Shown piece by piece: positions 9,676 through 21,429 of a stretch of DNA of 64,000 nucleotides. Made by a program: the position numbers and the translations under genes. The stretch is taken from contig CM070594.1 in NCBI GenBank assembly GCA_036346395.1, forward strand, positions 56,777,519-56,841,518, read 5' to 3'. Origin of the DNA: Hsuehochloa calcarea (taxonomy: Eukaryota > Streptophyta > Magnoliopsida > Poales > Poaceae). Numbering within the stretch: position 1 is the first letter of the stretch; every line of letters starts with the position of its first letter. The notes under the pieces were generated by a model. It worked only from the letters and a program-made list of their open reading frames with translations, had not been told where the DNA came from and searched no databases.

Positions 9676-12622
9676 TGTAGCATCCTCAAATTTTCGAAGT
9701 AATTTAAAAATCAAATTTACAAAAAAATTTGTCAAAATTTGAAAGCTTCAACCTCACCTCGGATTGGGCCCGACCCGGCATAGGTTTTCCCCGGCCTCGG
9801 CCCAGGGCGCCGCCCCCACCATCTTCTCTCGTGCACGCACGCCGACGCCATCCCTGTCCTCTCCTCTGCCGCCACCGGCTCCCACATGCCCCCGTCGCCT
9901 CCTCTGATCGACCGCGACTTCGGCGCGCCCCCCTCTCCAAGTCCCAACGACGCCCGTCCCATCGGCTCCGCGCACTGCCTCGCCGGTCCGGAAGGCCGCC
10001 AGCTGCGCGCTCGTCATCGCCGCCATCGCCGCGTCACCAAGACCCTCGGGTCATCATGCTGATTGCGTGCCCACCTGCTCCCGCTCGGTCACCTTAGTGC
10101 GCAGGCCGCCCAAGCCGCCGCCTCGGGACCGCGCGTGCGCCCCACCCCACCGGCCATAAATAGCCTGGGCCGTCTGCCCGTCTTTCCCCTCCACGCCACC
10201 TCATACCTTCTCCTCCTCTGTTGCTGATGCCGCAGCCTTCGTCTCCGACGTCGTCGCTGCCCTCGCCTCCTCCTCCCACGCTCGGTTGCCGCAGCCTCCG
10301 ACGGCTTGCCCTCGCCTCCGGCCCCAGCTCCGGCGCTACCGCTCCCTCCCACTCCCCTCCTCTCCCCACCTAGTTCTCTCCCTCCCCCTCTCGTTCTCTG
10401 CACGCGCTTTTTAACGCCATTGCCGCGTTGGCAGGTGGGCCCGCCGGCACTGTTCCATTGACCCATGGCCCCGTGGACTAGCATAGTGCATGTGACCTCC
10501 GGTCCACGCAACAGTGCCCGTGGACCTCGCATAGTGCACGGGCCACGTGTCAGCTCCTCAAATTTCTGGTTTTTTTATATTTAGTTTTTAAATAAAAATT
10601 CAATTGGAAAGCTTTAAAAATTCATATCTTTTTCATTATAACTTTAAAAATTATGAAACTTGTTCCTAAAATTTTCTAAATTCAAGATCTTGCTAATAGC
10701 ACCGGTCTTGTTCAATTTGGAGTTCATTTATTACGAGTTTAGTATTTATTTACTCTCTCTGCTATTGTGTCTTTTTTCGGTATTTTCGACCAATTTGGGT
10801 TCGAAGACGCAGGAGACCTCCACTTCGACCAAGCTCAGGAGTACCAAGACCCCACTACCTTTAACCATGGTGAGTCAATAATTTTTATCATTTTGAGGCT
10901 ACATTTTATGCAAATTATATCTATTTAAAATATCAAAGTTGCATACTTTAATTTCAGAATCAAATGTATGTTAAAGTTTAAGGTAGTTAAACACCCATTT
11001 GATGATTAATTAATTATTACCCATCCTTTGATAAATTGAATCCCTCATTCCATATCACCCTAGTAATTATGTGGTAAATACTAGCATAGGTTGTACATAA
11101 GCGACATGCTAGGCTTGCTTAAGTATCGGGACGATAAATGTCCTCATCATCATATTTTAATCATGAAAGTGGTTTTGAGCAGTCATTGGATGTAAATGAC
11201 TGGCGTGTTGTGTTAATTGGTTTTCCTCCCTAAAACCTTAAACAACTAGCTAGTACCACATTTGGCGGATGGAAAGAGTGGTGGGTGCCGTCGTGCACGA
11301 GAGTGGTTGGTATATGGCATGAACCGCCCAGATGGATTAAGAACATAATCTTGTCATGACCTCCTATGTAAAACAGTACAACTGCAAGTCCGTAAAGTAC
11401 AACTTGGCTTAGTAAAATTATTCCCTGAATGTCTTCCCACAACTGGTGTTTGGAAGTGTGCAAGCGGCATGATGTGTTCCGGCTTGAAAGGTATACCGAG
11501 GAAGGGCGAAGTTGCCAGCTGCGCTAGTTGTTGTGGCCGGGGCTAGCTGCGATAGTCGTTGTGGAGAACATCCCGCACAACTTGTGGGGGTAGCTCATAG
11601 GGGTGAAGTAGTTTGAAACGTTATTGTGACGATCGCTCAACTACATGACTAAATAATCATGTGGGGTAACGAGTATGATTATCTATTGTGGGTACAGTGT
11701 ATAGCCTTTGAAGAGTCTAAACTGTTTAAACAGCGCCTACGATCAAAGGTGAACATGGGATCTTATTTTGAGTTAGTTCTATTTCAAAAACCTTTGTCGA
11801 TGAATTACAACCAGGACGACTCACCTACCATGAGGTTGGATTTTTCCTGAGCCGTCGAGCTCACTAGTGTGAAGGAGCGGATGTAGCTCCACCAAAATGA
11901 TGCATGTGTAGAGTATCGATGGAGGGAACATCTACTGTTATTTAAATATTGCACTTACTCTCTTTAATAAAATACAATTTATTTAAAATGCTAAGTCACA
12001 GTAGTTTGTAACTATGATAATTAAAAATGTTGCTTTAGCAAATAAAAGAACCTGAGCCATCCTTATTAAACTTTACATGTATACTATTGCATACTGTGTG
12101 TTGGCTCGCGAGCACAGAAGTTGTGCTCACTCTTGCTCCTCCCCCCCCCAAACCCTCCATATGGTATGGATCAAGGAGACTACGCGAACTACGAGGATCC
12201 CGAAGTCGATGGCCAAGGGAACCATGAAGAATAGTCTAGATTCTGTAGTCTAGGTCTCAGCCCAGTCTAGTGGACTCGTTGGTACTTGCATACAACCGAT
12301 ATTTTCTAAATCTTTGGATAATATCGATCGAGACAGAGTTACCCGGCCGCTTGCTTCGTGGAGAGATGAACTCTACCCCTCTTTTGCTTCCGCTGTACTT
12401 TACGTTGCTTAATGTGATGTAATCAATTTGACCTGGTGACCTTTATGTAAAACTCGACCTGACGTGGTCTATGTCACTCTGATGTCTGTTTATATTTGAA
12501 TGTCTTAATTTACACGTTGTATGAAATTATCCAGCAATAAGCCTGTGAGTGCTACCTACTGATCCAGGGAGTAGCACAGTATTTTCACAGAGTATTCAAG
12601 ATTAGAAAATCAGGATCCGACA
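9676..12622 (+). repeat. 3' LTR of the first gypsy element
   Basis: It starts TGTAGCATCC just after the pol stop and a weak purine tract, and ends TCCGACA. It aligns with 664-3666 throughout. A private C-run insertion lies at about 12137-12149 and there are scattered substitutions and short indels. It should carry the polyadenylation signals for the element transcript; I did not pin a site. Confidence 0.9.
10155..10162 (+). promoter_or_regulatory. TATA-like box of the 3' LTR
   Basis: CATAAATA occupies the position of TATAAATA in the other LTR; the first T has become C. The box is probably weakened. Confidence 0.5.
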
Positions 12623-12794
12623 CTTTGCTTCTGTTCTTTTGAGAAGGATCTTCTCCATCGATCTCACTCTGATAGGAAGCCAAATAATGGACTACATATA
12701 TGGTCTTACCATTGCTGTCTGGCTAGCTAGCTGGTGCTGCATGCGTGCATGGAAAAATGTTGGCCTGGCTCGATACTAGTTGGCTCGTAGTACT

Positions 12795-14423
12795 TCAAGG
12801 GTTACGAGCAAGGCTACGATAGCACAAAAAAAATTTACCACGCAAACAAGGAACCTCCGCTAGTAATAGATCACGAGATTACCGTTAGACGCGCCGACTC
12901 TTATCGAAGGTAGAGTCGTTGTAGCGAGTTGATGCAGTCGTAGTCGTACTCACGACGCGTCTCCTCCTTCGAGTGGTCGTACTCGCCGCGCGTATGCTCC
13001 TTCGAGTGGTCGTACTCGTCGCGCGACTTCTCCATTGACACCGGTGATCATCACAAGTTGCGGATTATCCTAGTGCTGATGTTTCACAACAACACCTCCG
13101 ATGTATCCATACGTATGGGGCAGGATCACTACGTGCTGGAGTGTTAGCACCGGCGGCGTGGTTGAGAAGGCGTGGCTATTAGGATTTTGGGAGTTCTTCC
13201 AAAGATCATCCAAAAAATCATCACGACCCTATGCCACCGCTCTATATATATAGGCATCCATGATGGGTCTTGAACTTGAGGCCCATTAGGAACTCGTGAC
13301 CTATATGAATCCGGATCACCATCTAAATCAAATCCTAACCCTTTAAGTGTGCGACCTTACAGGTTCATGTATAATCGATTATGACTCGAAAACTCTTTTC
13401 CGACCACCAGTCGATAGCGGTATTTTGCAGCACATAACGATTGCCAAATACACATAGAATATATCAGACGAACCTTGATGTAATATGATCTATGACCAGG
13501 TCATCATCACTTACGACCAGTTCGTACCTCTATACGACTAGGTTGTATTTGGTCACGACCAGTTCGTGACTCCTTACGATCAGGTTCTTACCATTCTGTG
13601 ATTACGTTCGACCAATCTACCACCAGCTCATATCTCCATACGACTAGTCTGTAACTGATCGAACTAAGTGACCTACTCATGCATTCTCCCTTTGCCTCAC
13701 GATGTCTGGTTGAACTCCAGGTGAGATGTTGTGTCATCCATGAACTGTTCAATACTTTCTCAATCGAGTGTTGGATAACTTCATGTGGTCGACACTTCGA
13801 CCACTAGTGGCATGGTCATGCATTTTCTTTATCTGATCACCACGAGGGGCCCAGAGACATCTATCCTTTTATGTTAGGAGGAGCAAATTCCATCTCAACC
13901 AGTCATATCTCTCTGCATGTTTTATAGTATACCCGAAAGCTACCTTTATAACTACCCAATTACGAGTAGCGTTTGGCAACCCCTAAGAGTGTCATTACAC
14001 ATGTAGGAAACCATACTGATATCAGGTCTAAGGATTATACATCATTATTATTATAGACAAACTAATGACACATAGATTCATAACGATCTCAATAGTGTCC
14101 CAATGATGGGTATATCCAGCCCATGTTCTCTATCATGTGCTCACATTATTGATTTGATATCCCTATATCCATGACCGGTGAAATATGGTCATCAATCAAT
14201 AAATGTGCTAGTTATAGAGTCACTGGTGTTCCGACCAGTGACCTCAAACCAGGGATACATTTAGAATGATATCATATAAATTAAAGAGTTCCACCAACAA
14301 GTCATATACTTATTGATCTATAACTGATGATTAATTCAAGGAACACGATAACATGTTATCAAAGCCATAAACATAATAAAATATTGTTATCTCTATGATT
14401 TCCTCTATAGCATAATTTCAACA
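12795..14423 (-). repeat. Probable solo LTR of a Ty1/copia-type element
   Basis: Read on the minus strand it begins TGTTGAAATTATGC, a typical copia LTR start, and runs about 1.6 kb without coding capacity. GTACT follows it at 14424-14428 and also stands at 12790-12794, fitting a 5-bp target duplication. The minus-strand 3' end reads CCTTGA rather than a clean CA, so the far boundary is tentative. Inside are three ~37-bp tandem units around 12940-13030 (GTGGTCGTACTCG) and a run of degenerate TACGACCAGTTCGT-like repeats at about 13490-13650. No internal coding region is attached, which is why I call it solo. Confidence 0.5.
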
Positions 14424-14928
14424 GTACTTACTCGACAGCTATCGTGTTGTTTTCTCTCTCTTACTAGCAGCACTGGAGTACATACTCGCAACAGGTTATG
14501 CGGCCTGGGAGATCGATCTCCGAGTCCTCTCCCCTACCGAGTGATGTATCCAGTGTTAGACTTGTGTGCATTAATTAATTGGAGATGAGGTGATAAACAC
14601 TTGAGATTCAACAACCACGCGCGTTAATTTGTGGTGCTTTGTTATTGTGTGAGACGACTTGGGCAACCTTTAATTAATTTTTGGGAAACTTTCAACTATA
14701 TAATGGAAAACTTTCAACCGTAAAATCTGATCTTTATTTCAACAAAAAATATGGCAAAAATCAACCTAGTTGTTTTAACTCTCAAACAAAACAAATAACA
14801 TTGAAAATCAAAATTTTGAAACTAATATAAAAATACGGATGGCAATGGGGCTATTTCTCTGGTCGCTGGGGTTTCACTTCCTATTTTGCTATCGGGCCGA
14901 TTTTTCTCCCATCACTGCTTAGAATTTG
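14424..14928. other. AT-rich spacer, nothing recognised
   Basis: I see no coding frame, terminal repeats or known motif. It forms the target DNA into which the CACTA element inserted (TTG at 14926-14928). Confidence 0.5.
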
Positions 14929-14955
14929 CACTACTACGTAATGCACCTTTGGTCG
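14929..14955 (+). repeat. Left terminal inverted repeat of the CACTA element
   Basis: It starts CACTACTACG and continues into CACCTTTGGTC. The right end, inverted, starts CACTACTACAG and reaches GACCTTTGGTC. Confidence 0.88.
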
Positions 14956-15004
14956 AATCGCCAAATGGGCAATAGTCTCGAGAAAATTGTGTCCGGATCA
15001 AAGA

Positions 15005-15235
15005 TCTTTAGTCCCGTTGGTAACACCAACCGACTAAAAGTCCCCGCCCAACGGCTCGTGGCAAGCTTTTGCAGAGGGACTTTTAGTCGGTTGGTGTTAC
15101 TAACCGACTAAATGCCAACCTTTAGTCCCGTTGGTACTACAATCCGACTAAATCTTTAGTCCCGATTGTAGTACCAACTCGACTAAAGGTTGGCATTTAG
15201 TCCGTTGGTAACACCAACCGACTAAATGTCCTTCT
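15005..15235. repeat. Left subterminal repeats forming a long hairpin
   Basis: Several copies of TTTAGTCCC[G]GTTGGTA and its inverse are packed here. Two arms of about 67 bases (15077-15144 and 15164-15230) are near-perfect inverse copies around a ~20-base centre. Subterminal repeats of CACTA elements are known transposase-binding sites. Many copies lack a G compared with the usual CCCGGTT or CCGGGACT. Confidence 0.85.
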
Positions 15236-16239
15236 ATTTAAACCCTGCTTTGCTGCTTCACAGAGCGGAACGCCGCTGCCGCCGCCGCCGGACACGCCAC
15301 GCCGTTGCTACCACCACGAGTCGCTCATTCACTCAACCGTATTCACCGGCGTGTTCGCAGAAGCTCTCGATGCTAACCCCGCAGCCCATTATGAAAAATA
15401 TGAAATGTGAAATTTGAATAATTTTTATATGTTATAAAATTGCCAATTAATTCATAAATGGAACTTTCATGATTTTTGTAGGCCACAATAAATTTCTAAA
15501 AATCATGAAATTTGTTATTCCACTAAGTTACACTCGTGAATAGTTCATATAAAAATTTTAAGACTATTTGGACAAAGTTGAATTTATACCTATTTTATGC
15601 TTATTTATTTAATTATTATTCCATGAATTTTGTAGGCTAAATTAATGATCCAAAAATTCTGAAAATTGTTTTGCCATCTAATTAGGCTATGAACTATCTG
15701 TACAAAAATGTTGGGATCAATCAAGACTTTTATTTTTCACTTTATTTAATAATTATTTAAATAAATGAAAAATGACTTTACATGTGTTAATTAGGTTAAG
15801 CTTTGAGGGTGTTTGATGAGATAAGTCTTATCTTATCGATCCAACCTCTTGGGTAAAAATAATAAATATTAATTTTGTTTTAATAAATAAGTTTAATATT
15901 TAATTATTAAGTAATTAGTTAATCTCTTAATTAGCTTAATCACTTAGTTATTGTTTGCCTTTTGGATTGATTGTTGACCTAGGGTCATTCACCCTTAATG
16001 ACTTTGGGCAATTTAGTTAATTATTAATTATCATTTAACTTGATGTCCCTCTCCTTAAGCTTGTTGTTTTGCTTAAACACGTGGCCTGGAAGTCATTAAG
16101 GGCAAGGCGAAGCTCCTAGTGCAAACGCTGTCAAATAGTGCTGATTCTTTGAAAATTCAAAATAAATTCATCTTAATTTCAAAAATTCTAAAAATTTTGG
16201 GTAGCCTCTATCATGTGTACTATCCGGGAAAAATTTGAA
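15236..16239 (+). other. Leader region of the CACTA transposase gene
   Basis: A TATTTAAA at about 15234 is followed by a short GC-rich leader (15260-15360), then about 800 bp of AT-rich sequence that I read as intron or untranslated DNA. No protein is recognisable. The same order (hairpin repeats, ATTTAA, GC-rich leader) recurs before the second gene at 20216. Confidence 0.45.
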
Positions 16240-19200
16240 ACTTGAAATTTAATTATGTGATATGTCATATAATGCACGATGACACGCCATTGATGTACAA
16301 TGCCGATCGCGCCCAAAGAGTTCATTGATGGCGCATTATTTCTTAAGAGTGGCCGAGGCAAACAAGCGGATGGTTTCATGTGTCTTCCATGTGCCTGTGT
16401 AAGAATTTGAAGGAATATTCTAGCTCAAGGAGTCTTCACCACACTTGTTGAAGTCGGGTTTCATGCCAAACTATATTTGTTGGACCAAGCACGAGAAACC
16501 AGGTTATAATGGAAGAAGGTGAAGAAGAACAATTGGACCCTAACGACATTATTGCTCAATACGGTGACTTCGATGATACCGCAATGGGCTAAGTCAAGAA
16601 GAGGCAGGGTAAGACACACTCGCCAAGATGATGCTCTTGGTGATGTCATTCGTGATGCACAAAGAGATTGCGAAGTGAAAAGGAGAAGGCTAAGTTTGAC
16701 CGCATGCTAGAGGATCACAAGAAATTACTATACCCGTCCGCCAAGATGGGCAAAAAGTTGGGTACAACATCGAGTTGCTACAATGGAAGGCATGAATGGT
16801 GTATCCGACAAGGCATTTGGGCAATTATCAAGATCCAAAAAGATGCTTCCGGCCTAACGAATTGCCCGCCACTACGCACGAAGCAAAACAGTCGTCTCGC
16901 CTTTGGGATTAGAAATCCGTAAGATACATGCATGTCCTAATGATCGCATCCTCGTGATCGTGGCAAGGACTACGAATTTGGATGAATGCCCGTATGCAAA
17001 GCGTCGCGTATAAGATCGCGAGATGACCTCGGCGATGTTGAGGGCGAAGAACGCCCCAGAAGAAAATCCTCGCCAAGGTTATGTGGTATGCTCCTATAAT
17101 ACCACGCTCAAACGTCTGCTCATAAACAAGGACCATGCAAAGTTGTCGCGATGGCACAAAGAAGACCGTAAGGTAGACAACATGTTGAGACACCTCACGA
17201 TGGGTCCCAAAGTGGAGAGCAATAGACAGAGAATTCCTGAGTTTGCAGATGACGCAAGAAACCTAAGGTTCGCTTTAAGTACGGATGGTATGAATCCTTT
17301 TGGGGACCAGAGCACTAGTCATAGCACTTGGCCTGCATTTCATGTATCTACAACCTTCCTCCATGGTTATGCATGAAGCGTAAGTTCATTATGATGCCGG
17401 TGCTCATCCAAGGCCCGAGGCAACCGGCAACGACATCGATGTCTACCGAGGCCATTAGTTGAGGAACTCCCGCTTATGGAGCAAACCAGTGTACGTGTGT
17501 GGGATGAGTACAAACAGAACACTTCGACCGCGAGCATTGTTGTTCGAATAATCAATGATTGGCCTACTCTAAGTAATCTTTCAGATGTATAAACAAGGGA
17601 TACAATGCATGCACACAATGTTTTGATGACATTGATAGTATATATTTGAAAAATGTCGAAGGGTCGTACCTTGGCCATCGCTGCTTTCTTCCTATGAATC
17701 ACCAACTAAGAAAGAAAGGCAAGCATTTTAACAGTAAGGCGTAACAACCAACCAAGCCTCGCAACCGAATCGGGAGGATGTACTTGATATGGTCAAGGAT
17801 GTGCAAGTAGTCTTTGAAAGGGACAAGGCAATAACCTGCTTCGAAGATGCTAAGGGACACGCACCCATGTGGAAGAAGAAGTCCATATTTTGGGAGCTAC
17901 CCTATTGGCAAGTCCTAGAGGTCCGCAACGCGATCGACGGATGCACCGACAAAGAATCTTTGTGTGAACTCGCTAGGATTCATGGATGTGTATGGAAAGT
18001 CTAAGGATTCACTCGGCACGACAGACTTGCAACAAGATGAAAGAACGAGACAACTCGCATCCAGAGAAGATGCAGACGATGGACGCCATTACTTAAGACT
18101 CGCTAGCTTCACTCTTAGCAAAGAAGAGAAGGAAAGCATGTTTGAATGCCTAAACAAAGATCAAGGTCCCATCCGATTCTCCTCCAATATAAAGCGATAA
18201 TAAATGTGCCGAGAAGAAATTCCTACACTTAAAGTCCCATGATCGCCACGTGCTTATGACGCAATTGCTTCCTGTTGCTTTAAGAGGAATTCTACCTCCA
18301 CATGTACGTCTGCCACCGTGAAGCTATGTGCATTCCTCAATGCAATTTCTCGTAAGGCAATCAATCCAATGGAACTAGCTACTCTGTAATGATGTGGTTC
18401 AATGTCTTGTCACTTTGAGTTGGTGTTCCTCCATCCTTCTTAATATCATGACACACCTCCTAGTTCACCCGGTCAAGGAGATTAATATTCTCGGTCCCGT
18501 GTTCCTACACAACATGTTCCCTTTGAGAGGTTCATGGAGTCCTCAAGAAATATGTTCACCAGCGTGTTCTCGCTGTAAGGAAGCATCGCCAAGGGCTACG
18601 GATGAGGAGGTCATTGAGTTCTGTGGTTGACTTCATTCCCGACCTTGACCCGATTGGTGTTCCTAATCGCGACACGAGGGGAGACTTAGTGGAAAGGGAA
18701 CACTAGGGAAGAAAATATATATCGCACGGGGACGATTATTTCAATAAAGCGCACTACACAGCTTCTTCAAAACTCCTCCGTGGTGGAGCCGTATGTCGAG
18801 GTACACAAGGAGTTCCTACGATCCCGCCTGTGGAAGAATGAAGCTTGGATTAGGCGCCATCACATGGAAACTTTCAATGGGTTGCGTAAAAGAATGTCGT
18901 GGTGATGACAATATTGATGAGCAATCAGATTTGTTGGCTAGGCAACCATCGTGGCACATCCTCACGCATAAAGGGTACGTAGATAAATGGAAATACATTT
19001 TACAATCGTGAGCTCAAGATAAAAGGAGCACGAACCAAAACAAAGGGTGTCCGCAGAGATGCCATGCACTCCAAATGGAAAGAGGCAAACATATTATGGC
19101 CGATAGAGGAGATTTGGGAACTAGACTACGACCTAATTTTAAAGTCCCTTTGTTCCAAAGGCTAATGGGTGAAGATGACCGAGGCGGGTAACAAATGACA

Positions 19201-19563
19201 AGGAGTATGGAATGACAACAAAGGACCTCAACAATATTGGGTACAAAGACGAACCATTCGTCCCTGTCACGATGTGAATCAGTGTTCTATGAAAGACATG
19301 TCTACAAAACCCAAGAGAGGGAAAACGACGACAAATCAACCAATGAGCTAAAACGCCACATAGTTCTTTCAGTGGAAAAGAAACATCGTGGGAATTGAGG
19401 ACAAGTCGATAAGTCAAGATTATGAAAGGGATGACCGAATCCCGCCTTCAAGGTGACCAAAGACCCAAGCATCCTCGCTAAATGCCGAGGACACTCCATG
19501 GTTACTGATGATCATAACCAAGGGTCATACGTCAAGAAGAAGTTCACCATCGTGCCCGCTTGA
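16240..19563 (+). pseudogene. TNP2-type CACTA transposase, heavily frameshifted
   Basis: The transposase would bind the subterminal repeats and cut the ends. Read across frames, the N-terminal Transposase-associated region is visible at about 16260-16600 (SKEFIDGVHY-like, then MEEGEEEQLDPNDI). The TNP2 core lies at about 17000-18000 (NLRFALSTDGMNPFGDQSTS at 17260, then GPKQPGNDIDVY-like, then MWKKKSIFWELPYWQVLEVR at 17868). A DUF4218-like part is at about 18200-18620 and a DUF4216-like part at about 18940-19200 (ARQPSWHILT). It ends near KKKFTIVPA at 19560. The total fits a full TNP2 of about 1,000-1,100 residues, but no frame stays open beyond about 120 codons. Most breaks are losses of one or a few bases rather than large deletions. 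Confidence 0.88.
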
Positions 19564-19997
19564 TATATAGTGATGTTTAATAAATAGTGTGTATTAGAGA
19601 TTTTATGTAATAATTGTAACTTCGATGTTTCTATCATATTTTTCTTGTTTTTATCGCTTCAAATGAAATTCTATTCGATAAAAGGACACATGTACCTGTG
19701 AAGCATGTCTTCTCCACTTGTAAAATGACTTGAAATTTTTTAGCAAGTATTTATGCCTTCAAATGAAATTCTACTTGTGGTTTGAGCCCTTCATTTTGTT
19801 TATAGTTGGCTCTTCACTTCCCAACTTGTGGTCACTATAAAAGTCGCTTGAAATGTCAATAAGATAAAAGGAAATGCAACTATTATTTTAAAAAATTTAT
19901 GCCTAGTATTTAATTTACTATGCATTTAACAAGAATTAGCATATTTATACAAATAAACTTAATACAAAACCCAAACTGTGAAAAAATCTGTATGAAT
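19564..19997 (+). other. Region between the two CACTA genes
   Basis: AT-rich sequence after the transposase stop, probably its 3' untranslated region and spacer. No CACTACT end is present, so I see no sign of a boundary between two separate elements here. Confidence 0.45.
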
Positions 19998-20215
19998 CTG
20001 GGACCTTTAGTCCCTGGCCCAGACACGCCTCGACTAAAGGTCACACACCGGACTAAAGGTTCTCTCGAAAATATGTCTCACAAGAAGACCTTTAGTCCCG
20101 TCAGTAACACCACCCGGACTAAAGGTTCAGCCTTTAGTCCCGGTCCAGATACTACCCGGGACTAAAGGTCTTTAGTCCCTGCTGGTAATACACTTTGACT
20201 AAAGGTCCCCTCGCA
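19998..20215. repeat. Internal block of CACTA subterminal-type repeats
   Basis: At least five CTTTAGTCC / GGACTAAAGG pairs lie between the two genes, including the intact GTCCCGGTCCAGATACTACC hairpin half at about 20135. They resemble the subterminal repeats at 15005-15235 and 25810-26037, but sit in the middle of the element, directly ahead of the second gene. Confidence 0.82.
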
Positions 20216-21429
20216 TTTAAGCAACAAAGGGCTTCTTCCTTCTTCCACCCCTTCCGCCTCCCTCGCCGTCTCCTCGCAAGGCTTAATTCTCGGCTCCAGC
20301 CTCGCACTCCGGCCTCCTTCCTCCCGTGGCGCCCACTCCCGCCACCACCTCCACTCGGCCCTCCTCCTCCCCACCGCCCCGGCCCCTCCTCCTTCACCCG
20401 ATCCGGCCACGCCTCTTCTCCTCCGTAAGTCCAAGCGCCGCTGGCCAAGCTTCGCCCTCTCGCCCTGCTGTTCTCAGCCGCGCCTCCCGCCTCTCCAGTC
20501 GCCAAAGCTCCTCCTCACGCCCAGGCTCCATCGCGGCCTCCTCGGACTCCTCCACCGCTCGCTGAGCCTCCCTTCTCCCCGTGCCCTAGCTTTCTCCCTC
20601 TCTTTTCCTCCCTGGCCACGCCGCCATTACCTGCACCCGAGCCCTCGATGCCCTGGCACCGGCCCACCCCACCTGGCCGAACCGCCCACTCAACCCCGGC
20701 CCCAGCTCCTCCCCGCTTCCCTCTCATCATCTGCTTTGCACCCGCCCTCTCCTACCGATCGCCCCCGAGGACCCAAATTTAGTCACCGATGAATGTTGAG
20801 TGTTGGCTACCAAGATTCCCATCCTTGTTGAGCTTGTATTCAATGTTGATTGTGGTATTGATCGCCACTTGTGTATTGTCGTTGTCGATCGTGTTTCCAG
20901 CTCAAGATTGTGATTAGTAGGGATTGAAGTAATCGACATTTGCAGTAGATCTTGTATATATTGAATCATATGTGTTTGTTCTTCGATTGATTATTGAACA
21001 ATAGTTGTTGTCGTGATTAAGATGAATTGTTGTGATTGTTGTATGTGATTACTGAGCATCAATTTGGCAGCGAATGTAGTATGTTGCAAGTAGCATTTTG
21101 CTTAATCTGTGTGTAATCTGAAATTGAATATTTGTGTAGTAAGAGGTGTTCTGTCATTTTGAAATGTGGGTTATGTCATCTTGGAATTCCCCAATTAAGT
21201 TGTTGTGTCGTAGAAGTTGCGATCAATTATCATTTGTCCATTTGTTTGTCAACATTTGATTCAGAGTTACCTTCCGATCATAGTGGTAGCATTGAGGTTG
21301 CAATCGATCCAACGATTAGGAATTTTTGCAATAAGATCAATCGCTTTGCCGGTAGTAAGATTGATTCTTTTGTCGATGCATGTCACGAACCGCACGCCAC
21401 TTGATGCGTAAATCATAACCCGATCACGA
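20216..21429 (+). other. Leader and probable intron of the second CACTA gene
   Basis: ATTTAA at about 20215 is followed by a pyrimidine-rich, GC-rich leader (20225-20760) with a GTAAGT splice-donor-like site at 20426. About 650 bp of AT/GT-rich sequence resembling an intron follows. The ORFs across the GC-rich part look like composition artefacts. Confidence 0.4.

Larger units (their letters stand above)
664..12622 (+). mobile_element. Ty3/gypsy Tekay (Del) chromovirus with both LTRs, RIRE3/RIRE8-like
   Basis: This is an almost complete LTR retrotransposon in the plus orientation. The order is LTR, methionine-tRNA primer-binding site, an extra ORF, gag, then protease, reverse transcriptase, RNase H, integrase and a C-terminal chromodomain, then LTR. 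The pol order with integrase last makes it Ty3/gypsy. The chromodomain tail, the ~3 kb LTRs and the extra 5' ORF fit the Tekay/Del lineage, which includes rice RIRE3 and RIRE8. All proteins are broken by stops and frameshifts, so it is non-autonomous. In one 200-bp LTR stretch (from about 3120 versus about 12060) I count about 15 mismatches, so the insertion is not recent. The five bases next to the right LTR (CTTTG) do not match those next to the left LTR, so I could not confirm a target duplication. Confidence 0.93.

Noticed and set aside
9704..10532. ORFs of 76-147 codons in the 3' LTR leader
   Set aside because: Counterparts of the 5' LTR leader ORFs; frames are not conserved between the two LTRs, so they are not genes.
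659..12627. 5-bp target duplication for the first gypsy element
   Set aside because: The right flank CTTTG does not match the bases before 664. A CTTTG at 608-612 is 50 bases too far away.
20195..20730. ORFs of 71-117 codons after the internal CACTA repeats
   Set aside because: GC-rich leader artefacts; the recognisable protein begins only after about 21430.
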